Shown: positions 49,564-61,461, counted from the first letter of the stretch. The stretch is DNA of 64,000 bases from Linyphia triangularis (GCA_963978545.1 OZ021729.1:85788670-85852669), one strand, 5' to 3'. Notes: a model not told the origin generated them from the letters alone. Numbers and translations: made by a program.

Positions 49564-49882
49564 CCTATAAGAAACCAAATGCATGATGATTTTTTATTCG
49601 CATATTCTAGAAGTATTAGAAATGTTTATTCAAATATTGTGTAGTACCAAGGCCATATTTTCTAGAAATTTCAAAAAGTTATTGGAGTTAAACATGAAGA
49701 AAAATTTTTGAAATTCAAAAATCAGAAACAACTTTTGAAGGAACTATTAGTATTGAAAAAGATGGATCTTCTTCCTGAAATTCCTGATCGACAATCTGTT
49801 TGTGGAACGAAGATGAAAATTTGAATAGAATTTTGTTTGTCAGTGAGCATTACATATTTACTTAATTAGGCTCTTCACGCTG

Positions 49883-50236
49883 TTAAGGTTTCCAGCCTAC
49901 CTCTCCATACCTTCTGATCTTTGCTTCCTCTAGACCATTTAAGCGATCCTTTTTTAGGTCTGATTGCATTTGACTTTGCCAAGTTGTCCTTGGCCTTCCT
50001 CTTTTCCTCTTGCCATCAGGAGCCCAAGAGAGAGAAACGTGTGTTAGATTCTCTTTTGGCATTCTTAATGCATAACCCGTCCATCGCCACCTTCTCTCAC
50101 CGATTTCTTCTTCGATTGAAGTAATGTCCGCCCTTTCTAAAATTGCTTCGCTAATAATTTTAACAGGCCAACAGATTTCAAGGATTCTTCTAATACAATT
50201 ATTTTGAAAAATTTCATGTTTAGCATTAACATACAT
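49883..50236 (-). pseudogene. LINE (RTE-type) reverse transcriptase C-terminal fragment
   Basis: A 117-residue minus-strand reading frame contains FQNNCIRRILEICWP, ERRWRWTGYALRMP and PDGKRKRGRPRTTW in order. This series is the extreme C-terminus of RTE-clade and related non-LTR retrotransposon polyproteins, after the reverse transcriptase domain. No upstream RT or endonuclease coding is present, as expected for a 5'-truncated insertion; coding simply stops at about 50236. The 3' tail presumably runs toward 49860. It is not a host gene. Confidence 0.85.
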
Positions 50237-51219
50237 TTAAAAAAATTATGTCAAAATTCGTAATGACAAAGTGAAATCTTAAAGTATGAAAAGAAAACTA
50301 GCCACTCTTTTCTGTATGATTCTATTTGTAAATTTTTTTTAATTAACCTACTTTAAAATTAAGTCTCGGAATCGATGAGTTTGATATCTTTTGTTAGCGC
50401 TATGCAATTTTTAATTTCCGACACGACAGGATATCGGGACACTTGCGTCGATTGTCGAGCTGCAGTCGGAGTTTTCTGGGTTTCTTCCTAACAAAGGCAT
50501 AAATGTGAGGCACCTTCCCTTTAAAAGTCCACCCAGAAGGCATCCGCCCTAGATTCTTGGAAATGTCTATTGTTTGGACATTATAGTTTCAATTTAGATG
50601 AGATTTTCTTTATCATTCTAGAACTCTGTTCATGGAAAAGCAACCAATTTCTAAAAAATTAAAAGGAATTTAATTTACTTCGTAATACTCTTAAAAAGTT
50701 TTGCAAAAATGTCTTTGAATTATAAAAATATAACTTGTTTAATTACTCACTAAATTATATAAACTATGTTTTGCTTTAAATCTAGATAAGAGAAGTTTCT
50801 TAAATATTAAGATATTTTTATATAATTAGTCTCTTTAAAGGAAGAATTTGTGGGTAAATGTTCAATTTTTCGTAAAGGAAATTCTGGTTTTAAATAAAAG
50901 ATTATTTATTGAAGTAAAAGATTATTTAAATCATTTTTTTTAATATTGTTTTTGTATTTTAGTTTTTAAGAAAAATTAAACTGAAATTATTTCAGTGTAA
51001 CCACCAATCAGTTTTGAAACAACAAGCTTTTGAATAAATTAATTTTGAACAAATTTTTTTTTTAAATTTATTCCCTAAAATTATAAGAATTTTTAATTTA
51101 TTCCTATACTTTAATTTAGAATAGATTATGTAGTTAGGCATTGTAAATATTCCAACTTCGATGCTGCTTCTTCATCCATCTTCGTATGCAATCTTACGTT
51201 AAGTAATGATTTGTGATGG
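50237..51219. other. Intron 2 segment, no feature recognised
   Basis: AT-rich, no match seen. Confidence 0.5.
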
Positions 51220-51345
51220 GTTTGCGCTGTGACGTCACGATCTTGTTGTTTCGGGCCTGATACAACTATAATACACTCCGCTCGTGAAACTGAGCATCTA
51301 GCAAGACACTTGGTTTTTCGCGCACAGCCTCGGTCTTATACATTG
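51220..51345 (+). repeat. Repeat family O, copy 2
   Basis: AAGACACTTGGTTTTTCGCG; inverted relative to the 48.3-kb copy. Confidence 0.6.
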
Positions 51346-51385
51346 TTATCGACAACGAGTCGACCTACTCATTTGGTTGACACTA

Positions 51386-51626
51386 TACTAAACTTCAACT
51401 TAACTAGACATCACTTAGACGATAGATCGTCACAGTGCTCATAGGTATTTAATCCATTTTGGCGGCGTGAAGACATAATTCTTGCCAAACCTTATAACCT
51501 TTTGTTCTCTATAGGGTTGTGGTTTGGCGAACATTATGCTTTCACTCGGCCAAAATGGATTAAATACCTATGAGCACTGTGACGATCTACCGTCTAAGTG
51601 ATGTCTAGTTAAGTTGAAGTTTAGTA
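51386..51626. mobile_element. Same MITE family, third copy
   Basis: 241 bp with nearly identical arms. TA at 51384-51385 and 51627-51628. It lies in intron 2. Confidence 0.94.
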
Positions 51627-51797
51627 TAATTGAGTTAATTAGCCCTCGAAAGATTCTGTTACTGCAACAAAAAATCGGTTAATGTAAAAAAAATGTCAAA
51701 GTTTTTAATTATTAGTTATTAAATGACTTTTTCTTCAGAATACAGCACAACACATCTACCTCTAGACACTTGCAATGTAACTCTCGGATTGTTAAAA

Positions 51798-52876
51798 AGA
51801 AGTCATAATAAGGATCATTCCCTATACTCGCTATGTTACAATCTTCTAGCCCAGTGCATTTAGAAACTACTTTGTAAAACCACCTTAACATTTGGTGAAA
51901 GGTACGAAAATAGTCACTTAATGAAATGACATCAATTGTTTTCATTTTAATGTCTCCCTATTATAAATGAAAATTAAAAAAAAAAAAAAAAAAAAAAAGC
52001 AAAAGACTACGGCAGGTGGTGGCACTGTATAGGCATTGACGTAAGGATTTCAAATATAAAGTAAAGTATGTTAGACGCCATTTTCGAAATTTTAATTTAT
52101 GTCACTCCATTAAATAATAATTTTCGTACCTAGATCTAAACGCCTGGGCAAGAAGATTGTAACATGGCGAGTATATAGACTGAGAGGCGACTGCAATTTT
52201 TGGACCCCATCGAACATCATTCTGATTATTTTTTTATAGAAATTGGAGAAAAGTGAGTAGATTACGAATCCACTGGTCTGCCGTGGCAAAAATGGCCGAA
52301 ACTGGTCCAAACTCGACTTTTTAATAAGTTGAACTAAATCCAATTGCTAAATGAGCCATAACTTGCCAAATAATGAGCATTTTTTTTTATTTGGTAACCC
52401 TCACTCTTTAATTATCAATTAAGAAGGTTGCAGACGATTCAGATATCTGGCGACTGTCTACTTGCATCTATTAAAAGGGAGCTAAGTTGGCAATAAACAT
52501 TACGTCACTAATGAAGTAACTGATGTTGCCAATTTGACTTACTTTTAAAAGATACAAGTTTTCCGAGCTAGAGATCAGAAATCTTTTGCGCTTTTTCTCA
52601 TTGAAAATCGAAATGCAGTGGGTTGCCAGACGAAAAAGTTTGTTCTCTTTTTGCCAAGTTATGACATATTTGGCAGTCGGATTTTAGTTCAACTCATTCC
52701 AAGTCGATTTTTGACCAGTTTCGGACGTTTTTGTCACGGCAGACCAGTGGATTCGTAATCTACTCACTTTTCTCCAATTTCTATAAAAAAAAATCAGAAT
52801 GATGTTCGTTGGGGTCCAAAAATTGCAGTCGCCTCTAGGACTAATAGAGAATGGGATCCTCACTAGAGCTTCCTTC
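51798..52876. repeat. Family B copy with nested element F
   Basis: Left arm AGGATCATTCCCTATACTCG; right arm interrupted by element F at 52176-52843 and resuming AGAGAATGGGATCC. It includes a run of about 23 A at 51974-51997. Confidence 0.85.
52176..52843. mobile_element. Foldback element F, copy 3
   Basis: 668 bp with the same inverted ends. Duplication ATA at 52173-52175 and 52844-52846, inside a family-B repeat, 290 bp upstream of exon 3. Confidence 0.93.
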
Positions 52877-53132
52877 TAAAAATCCAAAGTGTTGTACTAA
52901 AGCTAATTTCTGTACTTTCTACATTATTGTTGTTTGTGTTAATAATAGAAACCATAATAAGAATGTTTATCAGCTTTTCTATTCAAATTTGCCCATTCGG
53001 TACAAAAGAGCCGGTGGGAGCTTTTTTTTTTTTTTTAATTTCTACTATTCAGCTAGTATCACCAACATAAGATTGAGGACAATGAGACAACACAAATAAA
53101 AAATCTTCTCCCATTGTGTGTTGTTGTTGTAG

Positions 53133-53233
53133 GTATCGTGTTGCCATAATAGGGGCGGATGAAGTGGGCAAGACATCCCTCATCAGACAGTTCCAGACTT
53201 CGGAGTACATCTGCGCCTTCGATACGAGCTACG
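53133..53233 (+). CDS. Rgk: RGK-family GTPase, exon 3 (P-loop/G1 and switch-I side)
   Basis: Acceptor TTGTTGTTGTAG|G and donor G|GTCAGT at 53234 bound a 101-bp exon. With the two bases from exon 2 it encodes RYRVAIIGADEVGKTS, then LIRQFQTSEYICAFDTSY. This is beta-1, the P-loop (G1: GxxxxGKS/T, residues about 599-607) and helix alpha-1 of a Ras-like GTPase. The Lys and Thr of the P-loop, which contact nucleotide phosphates and Mg2+, are intact. SEYICAFDTSY followed by exon 4 resembles insect RGK proteins rather than Ras, Rho or Rab; RGK proteins lack the canonical switch-I threonine motif. RGK GTPases act at the plasma membrane and cytoskeleton and inhibit voltage-gated Ca2+ channels through their beta subunits (family knowledge). 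The minisatellite in the next intron begins almost at the donor. Confidence 0.95.
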
Positions 53234-53350
53234 GTCAGTTCACTACATTTATTCTCATAATTCACATTCCATTTATCATTCACTTTCATCATCCCTATTT
53301 GCCTAGCCATTTTTTTTTTTTACTTTTTTTTTTTAGCCAATTTCAGTGTA

Positions 53351-56075
53351 TCTCATCATTCACTTTTAATTCTCTTCATTCACATTTCATTCCCATCATT
53401 CACATTCCATTCTCAAAATTGACATTCCTTTCTCATAATTCATATTCCATTCATTCACATTATATTTGCCTCACCAATTTTTTTTTACCAACCAGTATCA
53501 GTGTATCTAATCATTCACATTCCATTCCCATCATTCACATTCCATTCTCAAAATTGACATTCCTTTCTCATAATTCATATTCCATTCATTCACATTATAT
53601 TTGCCTCACCAATTTTTTTTTACCAACCAGTATCAGTGTATCTAATCATTCACATTCCATTCCCATCATTCACATTCCATTCTCAAAATTGACATTCCTT
53701 TCTCATAATTCATATTCCATTCATTCACATTATATTTGCCTCACCAATTTTTTTTTACCAACCAGTATCAGTGTATCTAATCATTCACATTCCATTCCCA
53801 TCATTCACATTCCATTCTCAAAATTGACATTCCTTTCTCATAATTCATATTCCATTCATTCACATTATATTTGCCTCACCAATTTTTTTTTACCAACCAG
53901 TATCAGTGTATCTAATCATTCACATTCCATTCCCATCATTCACATTCCATTCTCAAAATTGACATTCCTTTCTCATAATTCATATTCCATTCATTCACAT
54001 TATATTTGCCTCACCAATTTTTTTTTACCAACCAGTATCAGTGTATCTAATCATTCACATTCCATTCCCATCATTCACATTCCATTCTCAAAATTGACAT
54101 TCCTTTCTCATAATTCATATTCCATTCATTCACATTATATTTGCCTCACCAATTTTTTTTTACCAACCAGTATCAGTGTATCTAATCATTCACATTCCAT
54201 TCCCATCATTCACATTCCATTCTCAAAATTGACATTCCTTTCTCATAATTCATATTCCATTCATTCACATTATATTTGCCTCACCAATTTTTTTTTACCA
54301 ACCAGTATCAGTGTATCTAATCATTCACATTCCATTCCCATCATTCACATTCCATTCTCAAAATTGACATTCCTTTCTCATAATTCATATTCCATTCATT
54401 CACATTATATTTGCCTCACCAATTTTTTTTTACCAACCAGTATCAGTGTATCTAATCATTCACATTCCATTCCCATCATTCACATTCCATTCTCAAAATT
54501 GACATTCCTTTCTCATAATTCATATTCCATTCATTCACATTATATTTGCCTCACCAATTTTTTTTTACCAACCAGTATCAGTGTATCTAATCATTCACAT
54601 TCCATTCCCATCATTCACATTCCATTCTCAAAATTGACATTCCTTTCTCATAATTCATATTCCATTCATTCACATTATATTTGCCTCACCAATTTTTTTT
54701 TACCAACCAGTATCAGTGTATCTAATCATTCACATTCCATTCCCATCATTCACATTCCATTCTCAAAATTGACATTCCTTTCTCATAATTCATATTCCAT
54801 TCATTCACATTATATTTGCCTCACCAATTTTTTTTTACCAACCAGTATCAGTGTATCTAATCATTCACATTCCATTCCCATCATTCACATTCCATTCTCA
54901 AAATTGACATTCCTTTCTCATAATTCATATTCCATTCATTCACATTATATTTGCCTCACCAATTTTTTTTTACCAACCAGTATCAGTGTATCTAATCATT
55001 CACATTCCATTCCCATCATTCACATTCCATTCTCAAAATTGACATTCCTTTCTCATAATTCATATTCCATTCATTCACATTATATTTGCCTCACCAATTT
55101 TTTTTTACCAACCAGTATCAGTGTATCTAATCATTCACATTCCATTCCCATCATTCACATTCCATTCTCAAAATTGACATTCCTTTCTCATAATTCATAT
55201 TCCATTCATTCACATTATATTTGCCTCACCAATTTTTTTTTTACCAACCAGTATCAGTGTATCTAATCATTCACATTCCATTCCCATCATTCACATTCCA
55301 TTCTCAAAATTGACATTCCTTTCTCATAATTCATATTCCTTTCATTCACATTATATTTGCCTCACCAATTTTTTTTTACCAACCAGTATCAGTGTATCTA
55401 ATCATTCACATTCCATTCCATTCCCATCATTCACATTCCATTCTCAAAATTGACATTCCTTTCTCATAATTCATATTCCTTTCATTCACATTATATTTGC
55501 CTCACCAATTTTTTTTTACCAACCAGTATCAGTGTATCTAATCATTCACATTCCATTCCCATCATTCACATTCCATTCTCAAAATTGACATTCCTTTCTC
55601 ATAATTCATATTCCTTTCATTCACATTATATTTGCCTCACCAATTTTTTTTTACCAACCAGTATCAGTGTATCTAATCATTCACATTCCATTCCCATCAT
55701 TCACATTCCATTCTCAAAATTGACATTCCTTTCTCATAATTCATATTCCTTTCATTCACATTATATTTGCCTCACCAATTTTTTTTTACCAACCAGTATC
55801 AGTGTATCTAATCATTCACATTCCATTCCCATCATTCACATTCCATTCTCAAAATTGACATTCCTTTCTCATAATTCATATTCCATTCATTCACATTATA
55901 TTTGCCTCACCAATTTTTTTTTACCAACCAGTATCAGTGTATCTAATCATTCACATTCCATTCCCATCATTCACATTCCATTCTCAAAATTGACATTCCT
56001 TTCTCATAATTCATATTCCTTTCATTCACATTATATTTGCCTCGCCAATTATTTTTTTTTATCAATTTCAGTATA
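53351..56075 (+). repeat. Minisatellite, 135-bp unit, about 20 copies
   Basis: Units start with TCTAATCATTCACATTCC and recur at 53506, 53641, 53776 and every 135 bp to 55126, then 55262 (+1 T), 55397, 55537 (+5 bp, an extra CCATT), 55672, 55807 and 55942. The central units look base-for-base identical. A sub-variant (TATTCCTTTC for TATTCCATTC) marks units 55262-55672 and 55942, while 55807 carries the original form, a sign of gene-conversion or unequal-exchange mixing. Degenerate half-units extend from 53239 to 53505 and from 56076 to about 56200. The unit has an internal CATTCACATTCC sub-periodicity. Confidence 0.97.
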
Positions 56076-56999
56076 TCTCATCATTCACATTTCATCCTCA
56101 TTCCTATTTCATAATTCGCACTGTATGCCTTTCCCTTCACATTCAATATATTCTATCCACATTCTGTTCATATTTTAATACCATCATTCACATTCCATTT
56201 ATATTTCATTCACGGATCTTTTTCAATTTCCAATCATTATTAATATTTCATTTTCTTCATAATCATTTCGTACAATTCCTTTCATTCACATTTCCATTTT
56301 CGACATTCATATCTCCTGTTAAAGTTCAATGCATTTATTTCATTCACTGAAAATAATAGCTTGGCTCAAGCTTAAAAGTGTTACAATATTACAGTTCAAA
56401 AACGAATTGTTGAAGACTTTTGCTAACTTAGGAATATTTTCTCTTTGAAATTCCAAGAACTTACAAGGGCACTAAAACTTTCAGGTGTCATTCCAACATT
56501 GACAAAAAGTCTGCCTTATTATCTTCGAAAGGTTGAGCATCAGCAGTAAATAACCCAAAAGATTCATCAAATACCGCATCTCATTATCCGAAACCACACA
56601 ATGGCCATCATTAATATCTCATTCCAAAATGGAATGCGGAAGGTTTTTTTTTTTTTTTTCCCGCCATGAAAATCCTTTTGTTCCTGTGTTTAATAACTCC
56701 TGAAATTCCACCTTCTTTTTACTCGTGTCGAAAGTGAATATACGCCGCTGAATATTGATCCCTTCCATCTCTGCTTGTCCTGAAAGGCAACATAAAAAAA
56801 AAAAATTGAAAAAATGTCCTGTTTTGTTCTTCGCCACTCTGTGAGTTGTTGCCGAAAGTGGTTGCCTTGGCAACGGAACAGCATTGGGAACCCTTCGCTG
56901 ACAAAATGGTACAAACCACGTTTATATTTTAATCCTGTAAACATTTTCGGTCCAGTCACTATTACTCTCAATTACCCATGTGTTTACGTAGGGTAATGA

Positions 57000-57031
57000 A
57001 AGTATAGAATTTGGTAAACAAAAAATTCGAT

Positions 57032-57069
<38 letters not shown>

Positions 57070-57200
57070 GCATTCCTTCACGTTTTGGAACACCCTGATT
57101 TCAAAAGAGAGGTCTATAAAAAGTTTCTGTCTGTGTGTACGTGGTCAGCATAGCTGCTAAGCAAATTGACCTACGATAATCAAATTTTGTAAGCTGGTTC
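57000..57200 (+). repeat. Repeat family H, copy 1 (intron 3)
   Basis: Shares GTAATGAAAGTATAG, CACGTTTTGGAACA, CCTGATTTCAAAA and AAATTGACCTACGATA with 63223-63375. Interrupted by a poly-T run. Confidence 0.7.
57034..57068 (+). repeat. Poly-T run, 35 bases
   Basis: Uninterrupted T interrupting family-H copy 1, in intron 3. Confidence 0.9.
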
Positions 57201-58260
57201 ATGTTTGATGCAAAACAGCTTATCGCTCGTGTACACACCCTTGAAAGTCCAGTTTTAGGAAGTTTTGCTTACTTGCAGAAAGATTTGTGCCATAATTTGG
57301 CGCTGTTTTATGTAAACAAATCTTGGGCGCAGAATCCGTACCATACTTGGAAATTTAACCGAATTCTATTCAGCTCACTTGAAGAGGGATGTGAACAAAT
57401 GAAGCTATCTTTAATTTCATGCTCAGAATTTCATCTCGCCAATTATAATATTACAACGATTTTATTAACCTTTAACTGCTGTGGTTGGATGGTTTGAGGT
57501 GTTTTGCGCAAGACCTACTACACATGGTCCATAGTGCGCCAAACAAATTGGTGAACATCAGTTTAAAGTTTATGAAACATAGTATGAGAAAAATTAATAT
57601 AAAAATCAAAGATGCGATATTTTAGGGGGTGGAAGCATTCCACAAAAAATGATTCGCGGTCTGTTAGACCGCTTACAGCAGTTAAAGGTTAAAGAAAGTC
57701 TGTGACAACAGTGGAAAAGGTAAAGGTTAGATAGTACAAGTGAAGTCAAAGTAAACTGGTCCAGTAATTTTTTTAAAGGAACCTGCTATACTTTACCCCA
57801 GTTTTCACACTGGATTTTCTACGCTTTTTTTTTTTTTTTTTCCTAATGTCTATTAATGCAACTTGTGAGTATAATATTCTATTATACAAATTTTGTTTAA
57901 CATCAATTTTTTTTTTAATTAATGTGCCGTATTCGACATCTAAAAAAGGTTTCCCCCCCCCCCCCTTGATCAAAAGTAAAACATGGCGTTGTGTCTTCGC
58001 TGTTCCAACATTCCTGTGCGGTCAAGTTTTCATACCCTCGTATATAATACCACACTATAAAATATGCTTTTAAATATTATTGAAGTACAATTTGATTTTT
58101 TTCACGATGATGTTAATCAAAAAGAATTGATGGGTTTATCAAACTTTTGATAATGGAGAGTGCTACTTTAGTCGAGCAACAATAACAAATTCTAAGCTAG
58201 CAAAAATTATCTAAATTTGACACAAACTTAATATGAATATTACTTTTTTTTTTCTTCTAG

Positions 58261-58346
58261 ATATCAACAAAGAATATGCAATAACTGTGATATTAAACAA
58301 GGAGGAGTCGGAATTAGAGTTTATAGAACACCGTCTTTCTGATGAA
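58261..58346 (+). CDS. Rgk: RGK-family GTPase, exon 4 (beta-2/beta-3 region)
   Basis: Acceptor TTTTTTTTTTCTTCTAG and donor GAA|GTGAGT at 58347 bound an 86-bp exon. Joined to the last base of exon 3 it reads D-INKEYAITVILNKEESELEF, then IEHRLSDE. The phase is 1 in, 0 out, and the four-exon total is 1962 nt, an exact 654 codons. The peptide corresponds to the beta-2/beta-3 hairpin, where RGK members carry a Glu-Glu-x-Glu loop and an altered G3 (DxWE or a His-containing variant in insects) in place of DxxG of Ras; the IEH end would lie at that position. No exon with an NKxD (G4) or SAK (G5) motif is visible in the remaining 5.6 kb, so the gene continues past the window. Confidence 0.9.
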
Positions 58347-58539
58347 GTGAGTAGTTTTACTTTTGTTCTTTCGATAAGACGCTATCCAAAAGCAATTATT
58401 AGATATTGCAGAATAATACGAATTTTAATATGAAAAACTAAACATAAATAACTTTATAATTTGTTTTTAATTATCGGTTTTCAAGTACAGTCGCATTTTC
58501 GCAACAGTTGTATCAAAGACAAATTAAATAATATAAGCA

Positions 58540-58925
58540 ATAAAAAAACGAAGTTTTTAATATAAACCCTTTCTATGATTGTTTTGTTTTGTAACCACCG
58601 ACTGTCTATTTCTGCCACTTATAAAGTGCTTAACACAGCCAAATACGTTTCGTAATTTTGAGCATCTAGAAGAATACGAGATCGAAGTCTTCTAGTGTAA
58701 ACCCCTCTCTCCGACCCCACCACATCAACGAGAGGACATTGAGGCCACGACAGATTTACCCATTAGGTACACACCGATATTTGGCGGACCGAGGACAGAA
58801 CCCACAACCCTCCGGTTATGAGCTCGATACTCTACCGCCTAGGCTATCTGGAGCCTAACCCCCCCTTTATATGATTCGACAATGTTTTTATTCATTAACA
58901 TACCGCCGTTTCTGTTGCCAGCGTA
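58540..58925 (-). repeat. Family A fragment split by SINE-2
   Basis: The left part TTTTTAATATAAACCC and right part CATACCGCCGTTTCTGTTGC are separated by the SINE-2 copy. Confidence 0.7.
58581..58856 (-). mobile_element. Second tRNA-derived SINE family (SINE-2), full length
   Basis: Read on the minus strand it starts GGCTCCAGATAGCCTAGGCG, with A-box-like TAGCCTAGGCGGTAGAGTA and B-box-like GGGTTCTGTCC, followed by a 200-bp tail ending in a T/A-rich ACAAAACAAAAC stretch. It is inserted in a family-A repeat; the flanks AACCCTTTCTATGATT and TTTATATGATT suggest a diverged duplication. Confidence 0.8.
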
Positions 58926-58997
58926 CAAAAATAATCCCTTTATAAAATGACATAAATTAAAAACTAGAAAATAGGATCGAATATATTTTATTTTATG

Positions 58998-60651
58998 CAC
59001 TGGTGGACAAAACTTAAGGACGAGATGGTTTTCCCTTGATAACTTCTCAACAGAACAGCATAGACACATGAAATTCCCATCATATCTTTATGTAACATAA
59101 CGATAAGTAAAACAACACAGTCGCAAAATGAAATGCAAAGTGTACCTGAGGGGCTTATGTACAAGAATGTGGTGCCATTAGTCTGCCCCATTACAGATGC
59201 ATCCATATTAAAAATCACACGATTCAAAGACTTTTAGTGCGAGATATGATCTTTCCTGGCATTAATGTTTACTTTGCACTGTATTCTCATACCTAACATG
59301 AGGATTCTTATGAGGGGACTAAATTGCTTGTCCCACCTTTAGAACTGTTTTGAAGAGATGGAATACCTCGAATGTTTCCTCTTTCGCGTCTCATGGAAGC
59401 GTCGTCCCACACATGCTTCATAAAATATGGGTTAGAGAAGGGCTTGCGTATAGAAGCGATGCTCGTATTTTTAAATAGTTTTTCTAAAGCAACAGTGATA
59501 TAAAATACGCCCTAAATATCAATAAACATGAGTTAAAAATCAATATTTCACCAATTATAGACTTGCCTAGATATAGGTAACGTAATTACAGTAAAAGAAG
59601 TAAAATTTAATTATTTTTTGGGAAGTTGGTTGGTTGGTTTCAGATTATCTGGCGCCGTCAGCAACACGAGGGCTATAATGCGCCGAAACATTCGTCATTA
59701 GACAAGCCAACATACATTTACAACCTCGCGGTCTAGAAGCTAGCACGCTAACCACTATACCGTCAGCAGGGTGATTGGGAAGCTTTATAAAGCAATTCAA
59801 CCAAACTAGGACCAAAACTCTTTTCTCATCAAATCATTATCTTGAAATGGTATTTACCGCATGTTCCCACTTTTCTGCAGATTATCTGACGTTCAATATT
59901 ACTCATGAGACTGAATACATTCCTTTCAGTAAAAACCGATGTTAAAAGGCCTTTGGGTGCAATATCTTAGAGGCCTTTGGTTCTTGGATTACAGTTTTGA
60001 GTTTCCCAGTAACACAAAAAAATAATTAAATTCGACTTTTTTACTGTAATTACGTTACCTATATCTAGGCAAGTCTATAATGGTGACATATTGATTTTTA
60101 ACTCATGTTTATTGATATTTATGGCATATTTTATATCACTGTTGCTTTAGAAAAACTATTTAAAACATCGCTTCTATACGTAAGCCCTTCTCTAACCCAC
60201 ATTTCAACAAGCATGCATGGGACGCTTCCATGAGATGTGTTGTGGAAAAATTCGGTATATTAGGAACTTACCATCTCTTCAAAACCGTTCTAAAGATGAA
60301 ATGGAATTCTTCTAACAGTTCCACTATGACTCATCAAAATCCTCATGTTATGTATGAGAATGCAGTGCAAAGTAGTAAACAGTGATGTCAGAAAAGATCA
60401 TATCTCGTACTAAAAGTCTTTGAGTTGTGTGATTTTTAATATGGATGCACCTGTAATGGAGCCGACTAATGGTATTCCATTCTTTTACATAAGCCCTCAG
60501 GTACACTTTGCATTTCATTTTGCGACTGTGTTGTTTTACTTATCGTTATGTTACATAAAGATGTCTTTTGATGCGAATTTCATGTGTCTATGCTGTTCCA
60601 CTGAGAAGTTAAGAGGGGAAACCATCTCGTTCTTAAGTATTGTCCCAGAGA
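58998..60651. mobile_element. Large palindromic mariner-like element (about 600-bp arms)
   Basis: The left arm (58998-59610) and right arm (about 60030-60651) are diverged inverted copies: CACTGGTGGACAAAACTTAA at the left end, CTTAAGTATTGTCCCAGAG at the right. The GTGGACAAAA-type terminus is typical of Tc1/mariner. It sits inside a family-B repeat whose halves resume at either side, with TA at 60652-60653 and TG (mutated TA) at 58996-58997. No transposase frame is seen. A SINE is inserted in the centre. Confidence 0.75.
59626..59774 (-). mobile_element. SINE-1 copy, rearranged
   Basis: Minus copy missing the B-box region and the outer TTTGGTCGGC end. Possible duplication TTGGGAAG at 59618-59625 and 59775-59782. 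It lies in the centre of the large palindromic element. Confidence 0.85.
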
Positions 60652-60885
60652 TATTTCAAATGTCAATATATGCAGTGGAATTACCTGGTTTTGTCTACTT
60701 CTATTTTAATTTTCATTTGTAATAGATAGACATTAAATGAAACCAATTTGTGTTATTTCATTAAGTGATCTCTTTCGTACCAAATGTCAAGGTGGTTATA
60801 AGAAAGTAGTTTCTAAATGCACTTGGCTAGAAGATTGTAACGTAGCTAGTATAGGGAATGATCTTTACTCGGACTTCCTCTAAAC

Positions 60886-61266
60886 TGGATTTTGCAAGAA
60901 AGTTCTGGTATAAAAACAGCCTCTGCGTGAAATCATGGATCAATGTATCTTCTGATGTTGCTTTGTAAGAAGCTGAGAGCTTTGTTTACTTTCGTGGTGC
61001 CTGAATTATCGCAGTATTCGATGATTATATGCACCGAAACTTGTGCTGAGGCTGGTTAGTGAGTTTACTGTCGTTCGGAAAAGTCTTGTAAGCCTTCGAA
61101 AAAGGAATTAAATTTATACTTTTTATTTGGTAAAAACTGCGTCTTCATTTCTTCTGTGAAAGTTTCATAACAATATTGAGAAAGTTTTACGAGAATTTTT
61201 TTAAATTTGTTCTTAAATGTTTTAATGAACCACAGTAAAATTGTGGATGACAAAGTTTTTTTAAGG
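60886..61266. other. No feature recognised
   Basis: Short intergenic/intronic sequence downstream of family B; no exon signature. Confidence 0.5.
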
Positions 61267-61277
61267 ACTGCTATAGA

Positions 61278-61461
61278 TTTGGTTGGTTGTATTCAGATTA
61301 TCTGGCGCCGTCAGCAACACGAGGCCTATAATGCGCCGAAACATTCGTCATTAGACAAGCCAACATACATTTACAAACACCCATGCCTAACACGGGACTC
61401 GGAACCCGCAACCTCGCGGTCTAGAAACTAGCACGCTAACCACTATACCGTTTGGTCGGCT
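61278..61461 (-). mobile_element. SINE-1 copy
   Basis: Full-length minus copy with perfect 11-bp duplication ACTGCTATAGA at 61267-61277 and 61462-61472. Confidence 0.94.

Larger units (their letters stand above)
37404..53132 (+). other. Intron 2 of the RGK gene
   Basis: It runs from GTAAAT to the TTGTAG acceptor, 15729 bp, phase 2. It is packed with mobile elements, listed separately. No conserved coding exon was recognised inside it. Confidence 0.8.
53234..58260 (+). other. Intron 3 of the RGK gene
   Basis: It runs from GTCAGT to the TTCTAG acceptor, 5027 bp, phase 1. The first 2.8 kb are the 135-bp minisatellite and its degenerate edges. The remainder (56180-58260) is AT-rich with a 35-base poly-T run and a repeat fragment shared with 63.2 kb; no other gene is seen. 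Confidence 0.8.
58927..60885. repeat. Family B copy split by the large palindromic element
   Basis: 58927-58995 and 60654-60885 are the two parts. The joined site reads ATTTTATTTTATA/TTT as in other copies. Ends GATCTTTACTCGGACTTCC. Confidence 0.78.

Noticed and set aside
53116..55266. 716-codon open frame
   Set aside because: Only the first 34 codons after the acceptor are exon 3; the rest is intronic minisatellite whose 135-bp period keeps the frame open.
53351..56075. CRISPR-like array
   Set aside because: Units are contiguous and near-identical with no unique spacers; the context is a eukaryotic intron.
55450..56178. 242-codon open frame
   Set aside because: Same minisatellite, re-entering an open frame after a 5-bp insertion.
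58998..59227. 79-codon minus-strand frame beginning MNRVIFNMDASV
   Set aside because: Arm of the palindromic element; the mirrored arm at 60420 gives a similar but shorter peptide on the other strand and no known domain.
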